Both the position numbers and the translations under genes were made by a program. A stretch of DNA of 7,709 nt from Legionella genomosp. 1 (lineage in GTDB: Bacteria > Pseudomonadota > Gammaproteobacteria > Legionellales > Legionellaceae). The stretch spans positions 1 to 7,709 of the forward strand of contig CAMDBQ010000062.1 of assembly GCA_945889365.1 (NCBI GenBank), in the 5' to 3' direction. The notes below the pieces were generated by a model. It saw only the letters and a program-made list of their open reading frames with translations, was not told where the DNA came from and did no database searches. Shown here piece after piece: positions 1-5,472 of the stretch (the stretch's first letter is position 1; each line of letters opens with the position of its first letter).

Positions 1-187
1 AAATTTTAATGCGACAGCCGTGCAATTCCGTTGTGGTTTGGGCGAAATAATTACGGGTTTTTCAAAATTACCCTATTTATGCAACAACGCCTATTTGATA
101 CATTAACTTGCATAATAACACTATTTGTACTAAGTTTTAAATGAAGTCATTCAATTTTCAATTCGCTTATTTATAAGGAGTAACAAA
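1..187. other. AT-rich 5' intergenic region, no gene seen
   Basis: No credible coding frame is visible before the small gene that starts at 188. The stretch is AT-rich and should contain the promoter of that gene. The best hexamer pairs I can find, for example TTGCAT at 108-113 with TAAGTT at 131-136 (17-bp spacer), match the -10 consensus poorly, so I do not call a promoter. A clear ribosome binding site, AAGGAG at 175-180, lies 7 bases before the ATG at 188. Confidence 0.5.
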
Positions 188-379
188 ATGAAAAAAATAT
201 TGATAGCTCTTTCAGTAACTGGGATTTTATTACTTAACTCTCTAAGTGTTTTTGCGTCGTGTCCTGTTGGTGCGTGTGAAAAAGGTTCAGCTCATAAATG
301 TTGTGGGGGCTATAACTACAAATGTAATTGCGTTGGTATTAACTGTAATTGGTATCCTACAGCGGGTACTTGTTCCTGA
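188..379 (+). CDS. Small secreted cysteine-rich protein, unknown function
   Basis: Encodes 63 residues. Residues 1-23 look like a classical Sec signal peptide: MKK basic start, hydrophobic core at 4-16, and a VFA signal peptidase I site after Ala23. The predicted mature peptide is about 40 residues with eight cysteines, at 25, 30, 38, 39, 46, 48, 53 and 62. An even number suggests up to four disulfides formed in the periplasm or outside the cell. The order C-C-CC-C-C inside this set resembles the spacing of knottin (inhibitor cystine knot) peptides, but that is only a pattern likeness. It is Gly/Asn/Tyr rich, with a Trp at 55. The start is secure: AAGGAG lies 7 bases upstream, and a terminator-like hairpin follows, so the gene is probably monocistronic. 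I do not recognise a family. Toxin-like, antimicrobial or protease-inhibitor roles are guesses. Confidence 0.8.
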   Translation: MKKILIALSVTGILLLNSLSVFASCPVGACEKGSAHKCCGGYNYKCNCVGINCNWYPTAGTCS

Positions 380-406
380 ATATATCACCAAAATAAATTA
401 GAAACT

Positions 407-446
407 CCTGATGGCTTTATAGGCTCGAGATAATCAGGTTTTTTTA
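407..446 (+). terminator. Probable intrinsic terminator of the small cysteine-rich gene
   Basis: CCTGAT at 407-412 pairs with ATCAGG at 433-438, and three further pairs are possible with a bulge (TAT with ATA). The hairpin is followed at once by TTTTTTTATTTTT. It lies 28 bases after the stop codon at 377-379. The long loop makes it a modest rather than strong terminator. Confidence 0.6.
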
Positions 447-459
447 TTTTTAAAATCGA

Positions 460-474
460 TCACCTAATAGGTGA
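460..474. repeat. 15-bp perfect palindrome (7-1-7)
   Basis: TCACCTA-A-TAGGTGA is a perfect inverted repeat around a single central base. It lies between the terminator and the left end of the insertion sequence. The size and symmetry would suit a dimeric regulator site, but no promoter is evident beside it, and its original context may have been disrupted by the IS insertion. Confidence 0.45.
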
Positions 475-499
475 AATAACAAGAGAGAAAAAACATCTG

Positions 500-549
500 A
501 TCCCCTCTCCACCGCGCGCAGCGTGGGGGAGAGGGTTAGGGTGAGGGGG
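500..549 (+). repeat. Left terminal inverted repeat of the IS
   Basis: Begins ATCCCCTCTCCACCGCGCG. It matches the reverse complement of 2237-2285 apart from one substitution in the centre, a 2-base GA indel, a T/C change and the inner border. The end is itself self-complementary: CCCTCTCC at 503-510 can pair with GGAGAGGG at 528-535, so each end can form its own hairpin. Confidence 0.88.
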
Positions 550-682
550 TATAAAAGCTTGACGCGTAAGCGACTCATTAATGAATGTAGAGGTGCCCCA
601 TTGCATCATTAAATCAAATGGATAGAATTGTTTTTGCGAAAAAATACTAACCCACGATTTAAGCAAGGGAGCAAAAACGATC

Positions 683-2206
683 ATGCCACAGAGCGCCTTA
701 CCCTTCCAGTACCAAGCCGAAAAAACTGACTCTGGCTTAACAGGTTTTGCAGGATTACCCTTATACGTAGAGCTTGCTAGACAAAGCGGCCTTGTTGGAT
801 ACATTAATCAAAGCATGAAGACAAAGGTACGTGGATGGACCGATTCTGAACTGATTTTGTCATTAATGTTGTTAAATCTAGCTGGTGGTGATTGCATCAG
901 TGATATTGAACGCCTGGAACAAGACGCAGGATTCAGGACATTACTGATTCAGTTTGCCACTCATGGCATGAGGCGCAAAGAGCGCCGCGCCTTTGAAAAA
1001 CGATGGAGAAAGGCAAAAAGTCGTGGCTTGCCTTCCAATGCGGCGATTCATCGTTATTTGCCACAATTTCATTCACCTGAAGAAGAAAAAAATCGTGTTG
1101 AGGGCGCAGCGTTTATTCCTAAACCAAATGAGAAACTGAAGGCGTTAATTGGCTTGAATAAACCCCTGATTGCATGCGTACAACAGCAATCCCCTTCAGC
1201 TATTGCGACATTAGATCAGGATGCAACGCTAACGAACACATACAAACGAAAAGCACTGTATTGTTACAAAGGGTTTAAAGCGTACCAACCCTTCAACACC
1301 TACTGGGCAGAGCACGGTATTCTATTGCACAGTGAGTTCCGTGACGGTAATGTCAATGCCGGTTTTGGTCAATTGCGCATTTTGCAAGAAGCGATGGCGT
1401 TATTGCCACCAGATGTGAAACACGTACATTTACGCTCTGATAGCGCGGGCTATCAAGAAGATTTGATACGTTATTGTGCTGAAGGTAGTGATGCTCGTTT
1501 TGGTGTTATTCCTTTTGCAATTGCGGCGCGTGTCAGCGTTGGGATTAAAAAAGAAGCCCTGTCTCTTGATGAGAAACATTGGCATCCCATTTACCAAGAG
1601 GATGCTGATGGCAACAAAATAAAAACGAATCAGGAATGGGCTGATATTTGTTTTGTGCCAGATTGGGCGGTAAGAAGCAAAGCCAGCTACCGCTATTTAG
1701 CCATACGTGAAGCAATGAAACCATCAAAAACTAAAAATGATGATGAGCTGGATTTACCGTTTCAAACGATTAAATTAGATGGGGTAAGGTACAAGTTGTT
1801 TGCGGTTGTCACGAATCGCGACATAGATGGTTCTGATTTGATTCAATGGCACCGCAAGCGTTGCGGTAAAAGTGAGCACGTGCATAGTACGCAAAAAGAA
1901 GGATTGGCTGGCGGTCAATTGCCCTCTAATTTGTTTGGGGCAAATGCGGCATGGTGGGCGATTATGGTGCTATCTTTTAATCTGAATCGGTTAATGCAGA
2001 TTGCGGCACTGCCCAAAGATTTGAAAGAAAGCAAAATGAAAGCATTACGATTTCATGTCATACAGTTACCAGGGCGCGTTATTCACCATGCAAGGCATGT
2101 ATATGTTCGTGTTGAAGGTCATTGTTGTGAACTGCTTCAATTGATAAGAACCAAAATTACCAAGGTACGCAGTGGGATGCGGGCTTATGCTGTTAATACA
2201 TCATAA
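683..2206 (+). CDS. IS1380-family transposase (DDE)
   Basis: A full-length protein of 507 residues that cuts and joins the IS ends. Acidic residues fitting a DDE catalytic site are seen in order. The first is in TLDQDAT (Asp178 or Asp180). Asp253 is in RSDSAGY, a motif typical of this family. Glu398 is in GKSEHVH, followed by the family's C-terminal pattern of an asparagine-alanine and a hydrophobic helix ending in NLNRL (about 417-440). The N-terminal region (GLPLYVELARQSGL) also fits IS1380 proteins, which recognise the terminal repeats. The long E-containing C-terminal half agrees with the insertion domain known in this group. The ATG at 683 has GGGAG at 667-671, 11 bases away, slightly far but acceptable. 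No frameshift or internal stop is present, so it is probably functional. It is the only gene of the element. Confidence 0.9.
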   Translation: MPQSALPFQYQAEKTDSGLTGFAGLPLYVELARQSGLVGYINQSMKTKVRGWTDSELILSLMLLNLAGGDCISDIERLEQDAGFRTLLIQFATHGMRRKERRAFEKRWRKAKSRGLPSNAAIHRYLPQFHSPEEEKNRVEGAAFIPKPNEKLKALIGLNKPLIACVQQQSPSAIATLDQDATLTNTYKRKALYCYKGFKAYQPFNTYWAEHGILLHSEFRDGNVNAGFGQLRILQEAMALLPPDVKHVHLRSDSAGYQEDLIRYCAEGSDARFGVIPFAIAARVSVGIKKEALSLDEKHWHPIYQEDADGNKIKTNQEWADICFVPDWAVRSKASYRYLAIREAMKPSKTKNDDELDLPFQTIKLDGVRYKLFAVVTNRDIDGSDLIQWHRKRCGKSEHVHSTQKEGLAGGQLPSNLFGANAAWWAIMVLSFNLNRLMQIAALPKDLKESKMKALRFHVIQLPGRVIHHARHVYVRVEGHCCELLQLIRTKITKVRSGMRAYAVNTS

Positions 2207-2212
2207 GCGGGT

Positions 2213-2234
2213 GTCGCTAACGCGACCTGTTTTT
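2213..2234 (+). terminator. Intrinsic terminator of the transposase gene
   Basis: GTCGC at 2213-2217 and GCGAC at 2222-2226 form a perfect stem around the tetraloop TAAC, followed after CTG by TTTTT (2230-2234). It lies 6 bases after the transposase stop codon and inside the right inverted repeat, so it travels with the element. Confidence 0.7.
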
Positions 2235-2236
2235 AA

Positions 2237-2285
2237 CCCCCCTCACCCTAGCCCTCCCCCACGCTCCGCGCGGTGGAGAGGGGAT
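2237..2285 (-). repeat. Right terminal inverted repeat of the IS
   Basis: This is the inverted partner of 500-549. On the minus strand it begins ATCCCCTCTCCACCGCGCG, exactly like the left end, then differs by one base in the centre, a missing GA pair and one further transition. Near-identity over about 50 bp defines the right boundary of the element. Confidence 0.88.
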
Positions 2286-2421
2286 GGATCGGTTTGGCCT
2301 GTGAGAACACATTTTTTATTTATTTGTCGGGAATATGAGTGAAAATGATAAATTCAACTTGAAACCAACCGTTTTTGTTTGATTTTAGCTAAAAAGAGAC
2401 CGATTAACGGACAAACCAGTA
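2286..2421. other. Gene-free AT-rich region right of the IS
   Basis: No convincing open frame or ribosome binding site is present. TTGAAA at 2359-2364 with ATTTTA at 2382-2387 (17-bp spacer) is a weak promoter-like pair that could drive a short untranslated transcript ending at the terminator at 2515-2544. This is tentative. Confidence 0.35.
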
Positions 2422-2450
2422 TTGTTCATTTTTTTACCGATCAATTTAGG
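2422..2450 (+). repeat. 29-bp direct repeat, copy A
   Basis: Identical at 27 of 29 positions to 2599-2627; both begin TTGTTCA and contain TTTTTTACCGATCAA. The likeness continues more loosely beyond the repeat (TGTTAGATCT here against TGTTAATCT after copy B, with a 5-base offset). This suggests duplication of a promoter-proximal segment, 177 bp apart. Confidence 0.8.
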
Positions 2451-2463
2451 TGTTAGATCTTTA

Positions 2464-2502
2464 TATCGTTATCGTTATCGTTATCGTTATCGTTATCGTT
2501 AT
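2464..2502 (+). repeat. Hexanucleotide microsatellite (TATCGT)6 plus TAT
   Basis: Six uninterrupted copies of TATCGT occupy 2464-2499, followed by a partial seventh (TAT). The unit is a multiple of three, so changes in copy number would not shift a reading frame. A frame through it, which would begin with TTG at 2422, would encode alternating Tyr-Arg, but it has no ribosome binding site and runs through a terminator and a promoter, so I do not call it a gene. Such tracts change length by slipped-strand mispairing and could alter spacing in a non-coding regulatory region. Confidence 0.9.
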
Positions 2503-2514
2503 GATATTTTAAAG

Positions 2515-2544
2515 AGACTTGTGGCTCTTTCCACAAGTCTTTTT
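2515..2544 (+). terminator. Strong intrinsic terminator without an obvious upstream gene
   Basis: AGACTTGTGG at 2515-2524 pairs perfectly with CCACAAGTCT at 2531-2540 around the loop CTCTTT, and TTTTT follows (2540-2544). A-rich sequence on the 5' side and CTCTTT on the opposite strand could make it partly bidirectional. No protein gene ends just before it: the nearest upstream gene is the transposase, which has its own terminator. It therefore either ends an unrecognised short RNA that starts within 2286-2460, or shields the met promoter from read-through out of the IS. Confidence 0.8.
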
Positions 2545-2598
2545 AAGTTACTTCCAATGGTTTATGTGATCAAGCCGACGTTGGGGTATAAAGTCGGG

Positions 2599-2627
2599 TT
2601 GTTCAATTTTTTACCGATCAAATTAGG
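2599..2627 (+). repeat. 29-bp direct repeat, copy B, beside the met promoter
   Basis: The second copy of the repeat at 2422-2450 (27 of 29 identical). Its right edge is only 4 bases upstream of the -35 hexamer at 2632, so it occupies the place of an UP element or activator site. The T-run and the ACCGATCAA core are conserved between copies. Confidence 0.75.
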
Positions 2628-2631
2628 CCAA

Positions 2632-2659
2632 TTGTTAATCTACCCAACTCATGTATAAT
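2632..2659 (+). promoter_or_regulatory. Sigma-70 promoter of metNIQ
   Basis: TTGTTA at 2632-2637 (-35) and a perfect TATAAT at 2654-2659 (-10) are separated by 16 bp. Transcription should begin around 2665-2667, which is exactly the 5' strand of the first riboswitch helix. No MetJ-type box is seen at the promoter. Confidence 0.8.
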
Positions 2660-2666
2660 CTTTTCT

Positions 2667-2741
2667 GCGCCGATTTGAAAACTCAGCTTGCGGGCGCTTG
2701 ATTGACGGATTATTGCCAATTGAAAATACGGCTAAAGCGGG
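2667..2741 (+). promoter_or_regulatory. SAM-II/SAM-V-like S-adenosylmethionine riboswitch aptamer
   Basis: The metN leader fits the pseudoknot fold of SAM-II riboswitches. Helix P1: GCGCC (2667-2671) with GGCGC (2693-2697). Loop L1 opens with GAUUU (2672-2676), the conserved SAM-binding stretch. Helix P2: GCUUGC (2686-2691) pairs with GCUAAAGC (2731-2738), as 2686-2689 with 2735-2738 and 2690-2691 with 2731-2732. This leaves U2733 and A2734 in place to contact the ligand, as in the known structure. The tail ends GCGGG. The loop between P1 and P2 (2698-2730) is about 33 nt, longer than the roughly 11 nt I recall for the crystallised marine SAM-II RNA, and may hold a small extra hairpin. Position just after the predicted transcription start and ahead of a methionine transporter supports the call. 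It was recognised by eye from motif order; a covariance-model score was not run. Confidence 0.75.
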
Positions 2742-2799
2742 CATAAAAAACCCCCTTCTTAGTGACCCGCCTGCTGCAATACCCTGGGCTAATGTAATG
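2737..2799 (+). promoter_or_regulatory. Possible riboswitch expression platform and metN start region
   Basis: GCGGG (2737-2741), whose first two bases belong to aptamer helix P2, is also complementary to CCCGC (2766-2770). GCCU (2769-2772) is complementary to GGGC (2786-2789), the only G-rich sequence in front of metN. This permits a switch. Without SAM, GCGGG:CCCGC forms and leaves GGGC open. With SAM, P2 holds GC 2737-2738, freeing GCCU to cover GGGC. The pairings are seen; the mechanism is inferred. There is no U-run, so control of translation is likelier than of termination. ATG-TAA at 2792-2797 is a start-stop pair overlapping the metN ATG. Confidence 0.4.
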
Positions 2800-3822
2800 A
2801 TTGAACTAACTGGCTTGAAAAAATCCTATGCCGCTCACCTGGCATTGCGTCATGTTGATCTATTTGTGCAAGAAGGCGAGGTATTTGGCATCATTGGTAA
2901 AAGTGGTGCGGGTAAATCGACCCTGTTGCGGTGTATCAATTTACTGGAACGCCCTGACTCAGGCCAAGTCCTGGTTGATGGCGAAGAGCTCACCACGCTG
3001 AGTGATGATCATTTACGCCGTGCCCGGCACAAAATGGCGATGATTTTCCAATCATTCAATTTATTAAACTCCAAAACCGTTTACGACAACATCGCCCTGC
3101 CCATGCGCATTCAAGGCATTGATGAAGCGCAGATTAAAAACAAAATTAATGAGCTACTACCGCTGGTGGAATTAAGCGACAAAATACACGCCTACCCATC
3201 TCAGCTAAGCGGCGGACAAAAACAACGCGTGGCGATTGCACGGGCGCTGAGCTGTTCTCCTAAAATCTTGCTTTGCGATGAGGCAACATCAGCCCTTGAC
3301 CCCGAAACCACTGAATCCATCTTGTCCCTGCTGAAAAAAATCAATGCCATGTATGGCATTACCATTGTCCTGATTACCCATGAAATGGATGTCATCAAAC
3401 GGATCTGCCATCGCTTGGCCATCATGGACAACGGTAATATCGTTGAAACCACCGCCCTGGCCACTGTATTCAGCAAGAAAGCCAGTCTGGCGCGAAGCAT
3501 GTTATACGCTCAACTCAGCCCGAAACTGCCTGCCTGCATCAACAGCCAGTTATCAGACGTACAAACCAATCACCCATTATTACGCCTGTTTTTTGAAGGC
3601 ACGGATGCAACCGTACCCTTTATCAGCCAAGCCAGTCGAGATTTGAATCTCGATATTAATATCTTGCTGGCCAATGTCGATAGCATTGATGGCGTTGCAT
3701 GCGGGGTACTGGTGGTTGAGTTACATGCGAATAACGACGTATTGCAAGCGTTTATCAAACGCTGCGAGCAATCAAATCTAACCGTGGAGATGTTGGGATA
3801 TGTCACTAACCATGCTGTATGA
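2797..3822 (+). CDS. metN: Methionine ABC transporter ATP-binding protein MetN
   Basis: The 341-residue ATPase that powers uptake of D- and L-methionine through MetI at the inner membrane. It has Walker A GKSGAGKST (34-42), Q-loop FQ (Gln85), signature LSGGQ (137-141), Walker B ILLCDE (157-162), D-loop SALD (165-168) and H-loop His195. A C-terminal NIL/ACT-like domain (about 260-335, ending in VEMLGYV) is the site through which intracellular methionine inhibits the E. coli transporter. Length matches E. coli MetN (343). I chose the ATG at 2797 although the frame stays open back to a TTG at 2698. That TTG lies in riboswitch helix P1, and family proteins begin MIxL exactly here. Upstream GGG (2786-2788) is a weak ribosome binding site, fitting regulated initiation. 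It is the first gene of metNIQ and overlaps metI by 23 bases. Confidence 0.95.
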   Translation: MIELTGLKKSYAAHLALRHVDLFVQEGEVFGIIGKSGAGKSTLLRCINLLERPDSGQVLVDGEELTTLSDDHLRRARHKMAMIFQSFNLLNSKTVYDNIALPMRIQGIDEAQIKNKINELLPLVELSDKIHAYPSQLSGGQKQRVAIARALSCSPKILLCDEATSALDPETTESILSLLKKINAMYGITIVLITHEMDVIKRICHRLAIMDNGNIVETTALATVFSKKASLARSMLYAQLSPKLPACINSQLSDVQTNHPLLRLFFEGTDATVPFISQASRDLNLDINILLANVDSIDGVACGVLVVELHANNDVLQAFIKRCEQSNLTVEMLGYVTNHAV

Positions 3823-4453
3823 TTTACTAATAGCCACAGGTGAAACCCTGTATATGGTGCTGATTAGCGGCTTATTTGCCGTATTAATCGGCCTGCCGAT
3901 GGGTACGTTGCTGTTTACCAGTGCCAAAGTAAAACCGCATGCCCTTCTCAACCGAATGATATCCGGATTCATTAATATCAGCCGTTCAATACCGTTTATT
4001 ATTTTGCTGGTAGCGATTATCCCCTTCACACGATTGCTGGTAGGAACGTCCATTGGAATGCATGCTGCGATGGTGCCCTTGACCTTAGGTGCGGCACCCT
4101 TTTTTGCACGACTGGTGGATAATGTGTATCAAAGCCTACCCTCGGGTCTGATTGAAGCAGGCTTTGCGATGGGTGCGAATACCTGGCAAATGGTGCGGCA
4201 TATTTTATTACCGGAAGCACGCCCTGCATTGATTCACGCAGTGACCGTGACCGCCATCACGCTGGTCAATTACTCAGCCATGGCAGGCACGGTTGGCGGT
4301 GGCGGGTTAGGTGATTTGGCTATTCGATATGGCTACCAACGGTTTAATCCCACAATAATGCTGGCGACTGTCGCCATCCTGGTGGTGATTGTTCAATTAT
4401 TACAAATGGGAGGCGATCGCCTCGCACGTCGTTTTTCAAGAGGAGTGTGTTAA
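3800..4453 (+). CDS. metI: Methionine ABC transporter permease MetI
   Basis: A 217-residue inner-membrane permease, the same length as E. coli MetI, that forms the homodimeric channel for methionine. Hydrophobic segments lie at about 10-40, 55-77, 85-105, 143-165 and 184-203, consistent with five membrane spans. The cytoplasmic coupling (EAA) loop is clear at 119-138 (EAGFAMGA...ILLP) and docks on MetN. Other family motifs are SRSIPFIILL (61-70), VGTSIG (81-86) and GTVGGGGLGDLA near 163-174. The ATG at 3800 lies inside the end of metN (23-base overlap), with GGAG at 3786-3789, 10 bases upstream, so translation is likely coupled to metN. The stop TAA overlaps the metQ ATG as TAATG. Confidence 0.95.
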   Translation: MSLTMLYDLLIATGETLYMVLISGLFAVLIGLPMGTLLFTSAKVKPHALLNRMISGFINISRSIPFIILLVAIIPFTRLLVGTSIGMHAAMVPLTLGAAPFFARLVDNVYQSLPSGLIEAGFAMGANTWQMVRHILLPEARPALIHAVTVTAITLVNYSAMAGTVGGGGLGDLAIRYGYQRFNPTIMLATVAILVVIVQLLQMGGDRLARRFSRGVC

Positions 4454-5247
4454 TGCGCCAATTTATATTTAAACGTACCTGTGCTGTCCTCGCCCTATCT
4501 CTCACATTATTAGCATGCGGCAAACAGGATCCCAATACCCTCGCGGTTGGCACCATTGCAGGCCCTGAAACAGAATTGGTGTATGTGGCGCAAACAGTTG
4601 CCCTCGAACAGTATGGTTTAACGATTAAAATTGTTGAATTCAGCGATTACAATTTGCCTAACGAAGCCCTGATGGACGGCACATTGGATGCGAATATTTA
4701 TCAGCATCTACCCTATTTACAAGCCGCGAGTAAAGCACACGGTTATCATTTCGATGTGATCGGCAAAACGTTTGTCTACCCCACAGGGCTCTATTCAACC
4801 CAGATAAAGTCACTGCAAACATTGCCTGATCACGCGCTGATTGCCTTGCCCAACGACCCAAGCAATGAAGCTCGCGCGCTGTTACTGCTACAAAAAGCCG
4901 GCCTGATCACACTGAAAAGCACCCAAAACGCCACCATACGCGACGTGGCCAGCAATCCTAAAAAACTCCGCTTTAAAGAGCTCGACGCCGCCCAACTACC
5001 CCGTGTATTAGCCGACGTGGACGCCGCCGTCATCAACACTACGTTTGCGATCCCCGCAGGACTGAGCCCTTCACATGACGCCCTGTTTATCGAAAACAAA
5101 GATTCACCTTATGCTAATTTAATTGTGATTCGTCAAGACAGCGATAAGAAGGCGCAACTGGCATTATTGGTTAAAGCATTGAACTCCAAAGCAGTGAAAG
5201 ATAAAGCACATGAATTGTTTGGTGATGCGGCTATTGTGGCGTGGTAG
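4453..5247 (+). CDS. metQ: Methionine-binding lipoprotein MetQ (NlpA family)
   Basis: A 264-residue periplasmic solute-binding lipoprotein that hands methionine to MetNI. Residues 1-21 are a lipoprotein signal ending in lipobox LLAC (19-22); Cys22 would be lipidated. The mature domain shows NlpA/MetQ features: LAVGTIAGPETELV near the N-terminus, VEFSDYNLPNEALMDGTLDANIYQHLPYL in the middle, and a VINTTFAIPAGL segment late in the protein. I prefer the ATG at 4453 over an in-frame GTG at 4447. AGGAG (4441-4445) lies 7 bases before the ATG but only 1 base before the GTG, and the ATG overlaps the metI stop (TAATG), a typical coupling signal. It is the last gene of the operon. No classical intrinsic terminator follows closely. 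Confidence 0.94.
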   Translation: MRQFIFKRTCAVLALSLTLLACGKQDPNTLAVGTIAGPETELVYVAQTVALEQYGLTIKIVEFSDYNLPNEALMDGTLDANIYQHLPYLQAASKAHGYHFDVIGKTFVYPTGLYSTQIKSLQTLPDHALIALPNDPSNEARALLLLQKAGLITLKSTQNATIRDVASNPKKLRFKELDAAQLPRVLADVDAAVINTTFAIPAGLSPSHDALFIENKDSPYANLIVIRQDSDKKAQLALLVKALNSKAVKDKAHELFGDAAIVAW

Positions 5248-5263
5248 AGTATATTTACTGCTA

Positions 5264-5275
5264 TACTATATAGTA
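5264..5275. repeat. 12-bp perfect palindrome after metQ
   Basis: TACTATATAGTA is fully self-complementary and starts 17 bases after the metQ stop. TTACT at 5255-5259 can also pair with AGTAA at 5272-5276. There is no T-run directly after it, so it is at best a weak 3'-end structure of the met transcript. Its role is unknown. Confidence 0.4.
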
Positions 5276-5312
5276 AGACTTTAGCTATTTTTAAAAACGC
5301 GCTCTAAAGCGT

Positions 5313-5399
5313 CGTCTTTGCGAACGCTAGCCAAGCAATCCAGTCTGATTTTCAATTGGAAATCCGAACTTGATTGCTTGGCTAGCGCTCGCAAAGACG
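5313..5399. repeat. 87-bp REP/MITE-like hairpin repeat
   Basis: Arms 5313-5340 and 5372-5399 are inverted copies of 28 bp with one mismatch (GCGAACG against GCGAGCG). The 31-base centre contains a further palindrome: GATTT at 5347-5351 with AAATC at 5360-5364 around a CAATTG core. The outer sequence, CGTCTTTGCGA...CCAAGCAATC, is of the type CGTC(A/T)TTGCGAGC...GCAATC that I recall as dispersed palindromic repeats in many proteobacterial genomes. It sits between metQ and the next gene, where it could stabilise the 3' end of the metNIQ mRNA or block read-through, though it lacks a T-run. It has no coding capacity. Confidence 0.8.
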
Positions 5400-5472
5400 G
5401 TTAATTGGACAGCTTAATAAAAATGGCCAAAGTCGAGATAGTAAGACTTTCACAAATGACTGGAGTACAGAA

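Larger units (their letters stand above)
500..2285 (+). mobile_element. IS1380-family insertion sequence, complete
   Basis: An element of 1,786 bp bounded by inverted ends of about 50 bp (500-549 and 2237-2285) that are nearly identical. It contains a single intact transposase gene with an IS1380-type DDE arrangement, followed by a terminator. Size and organisation fit the family, which normally has one orf and makes 4-5 bp target duplications. No convincing duplication is visible here: the bases outside the ends are TCTG on the left and GGAT on the right, or TGAT and ATGG if the ends are set two bases further in. Either the boundary is slightly different, or the insertion is old or rearranged. 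The intact orf and matching ends suggest it may still be mobile. Confidence 0.88.

Noticed and set aside
456..475. Third degenerate copy of the CGATCA...TAGGTG repeat left of the IS
   Set aside because: Only two hexamers match copies A and B and with different spacing, which chance can explain in AT-rich DNA.
460..804. 114-residue minus-strand frame across the left IS end
   Set aside because: It spans the terminal repeat and the start of the transposase on the other strand, is low in plausibility and has no ribosome binding site.
2422..2658. 78-residue frame with a Tyr-Arg repeat
   Set aside because: It starts with TTG without a ribosome binding site, reads through a strong terminator and overlaps the met promoter. 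The Tyr-Arg run is only the translated TATCGT microsatellite.
2698..2796. N-terminal extension of MetN from a TTG at 2698 (33 extra residues)
   Set aside because: The TTG lies inside riboswitch helix P1 and has no ribosome binding site. MetN proteins of this family begin at the ATG at 2797.
2660..2796. Methionine-rich leader peptide or SAM-I (S-box) riboswitch for metN
   Set aside because: There is no ATG before 2792 in the leader and no S-box core. The motif order fits the SAM-II pseudoknot instead.
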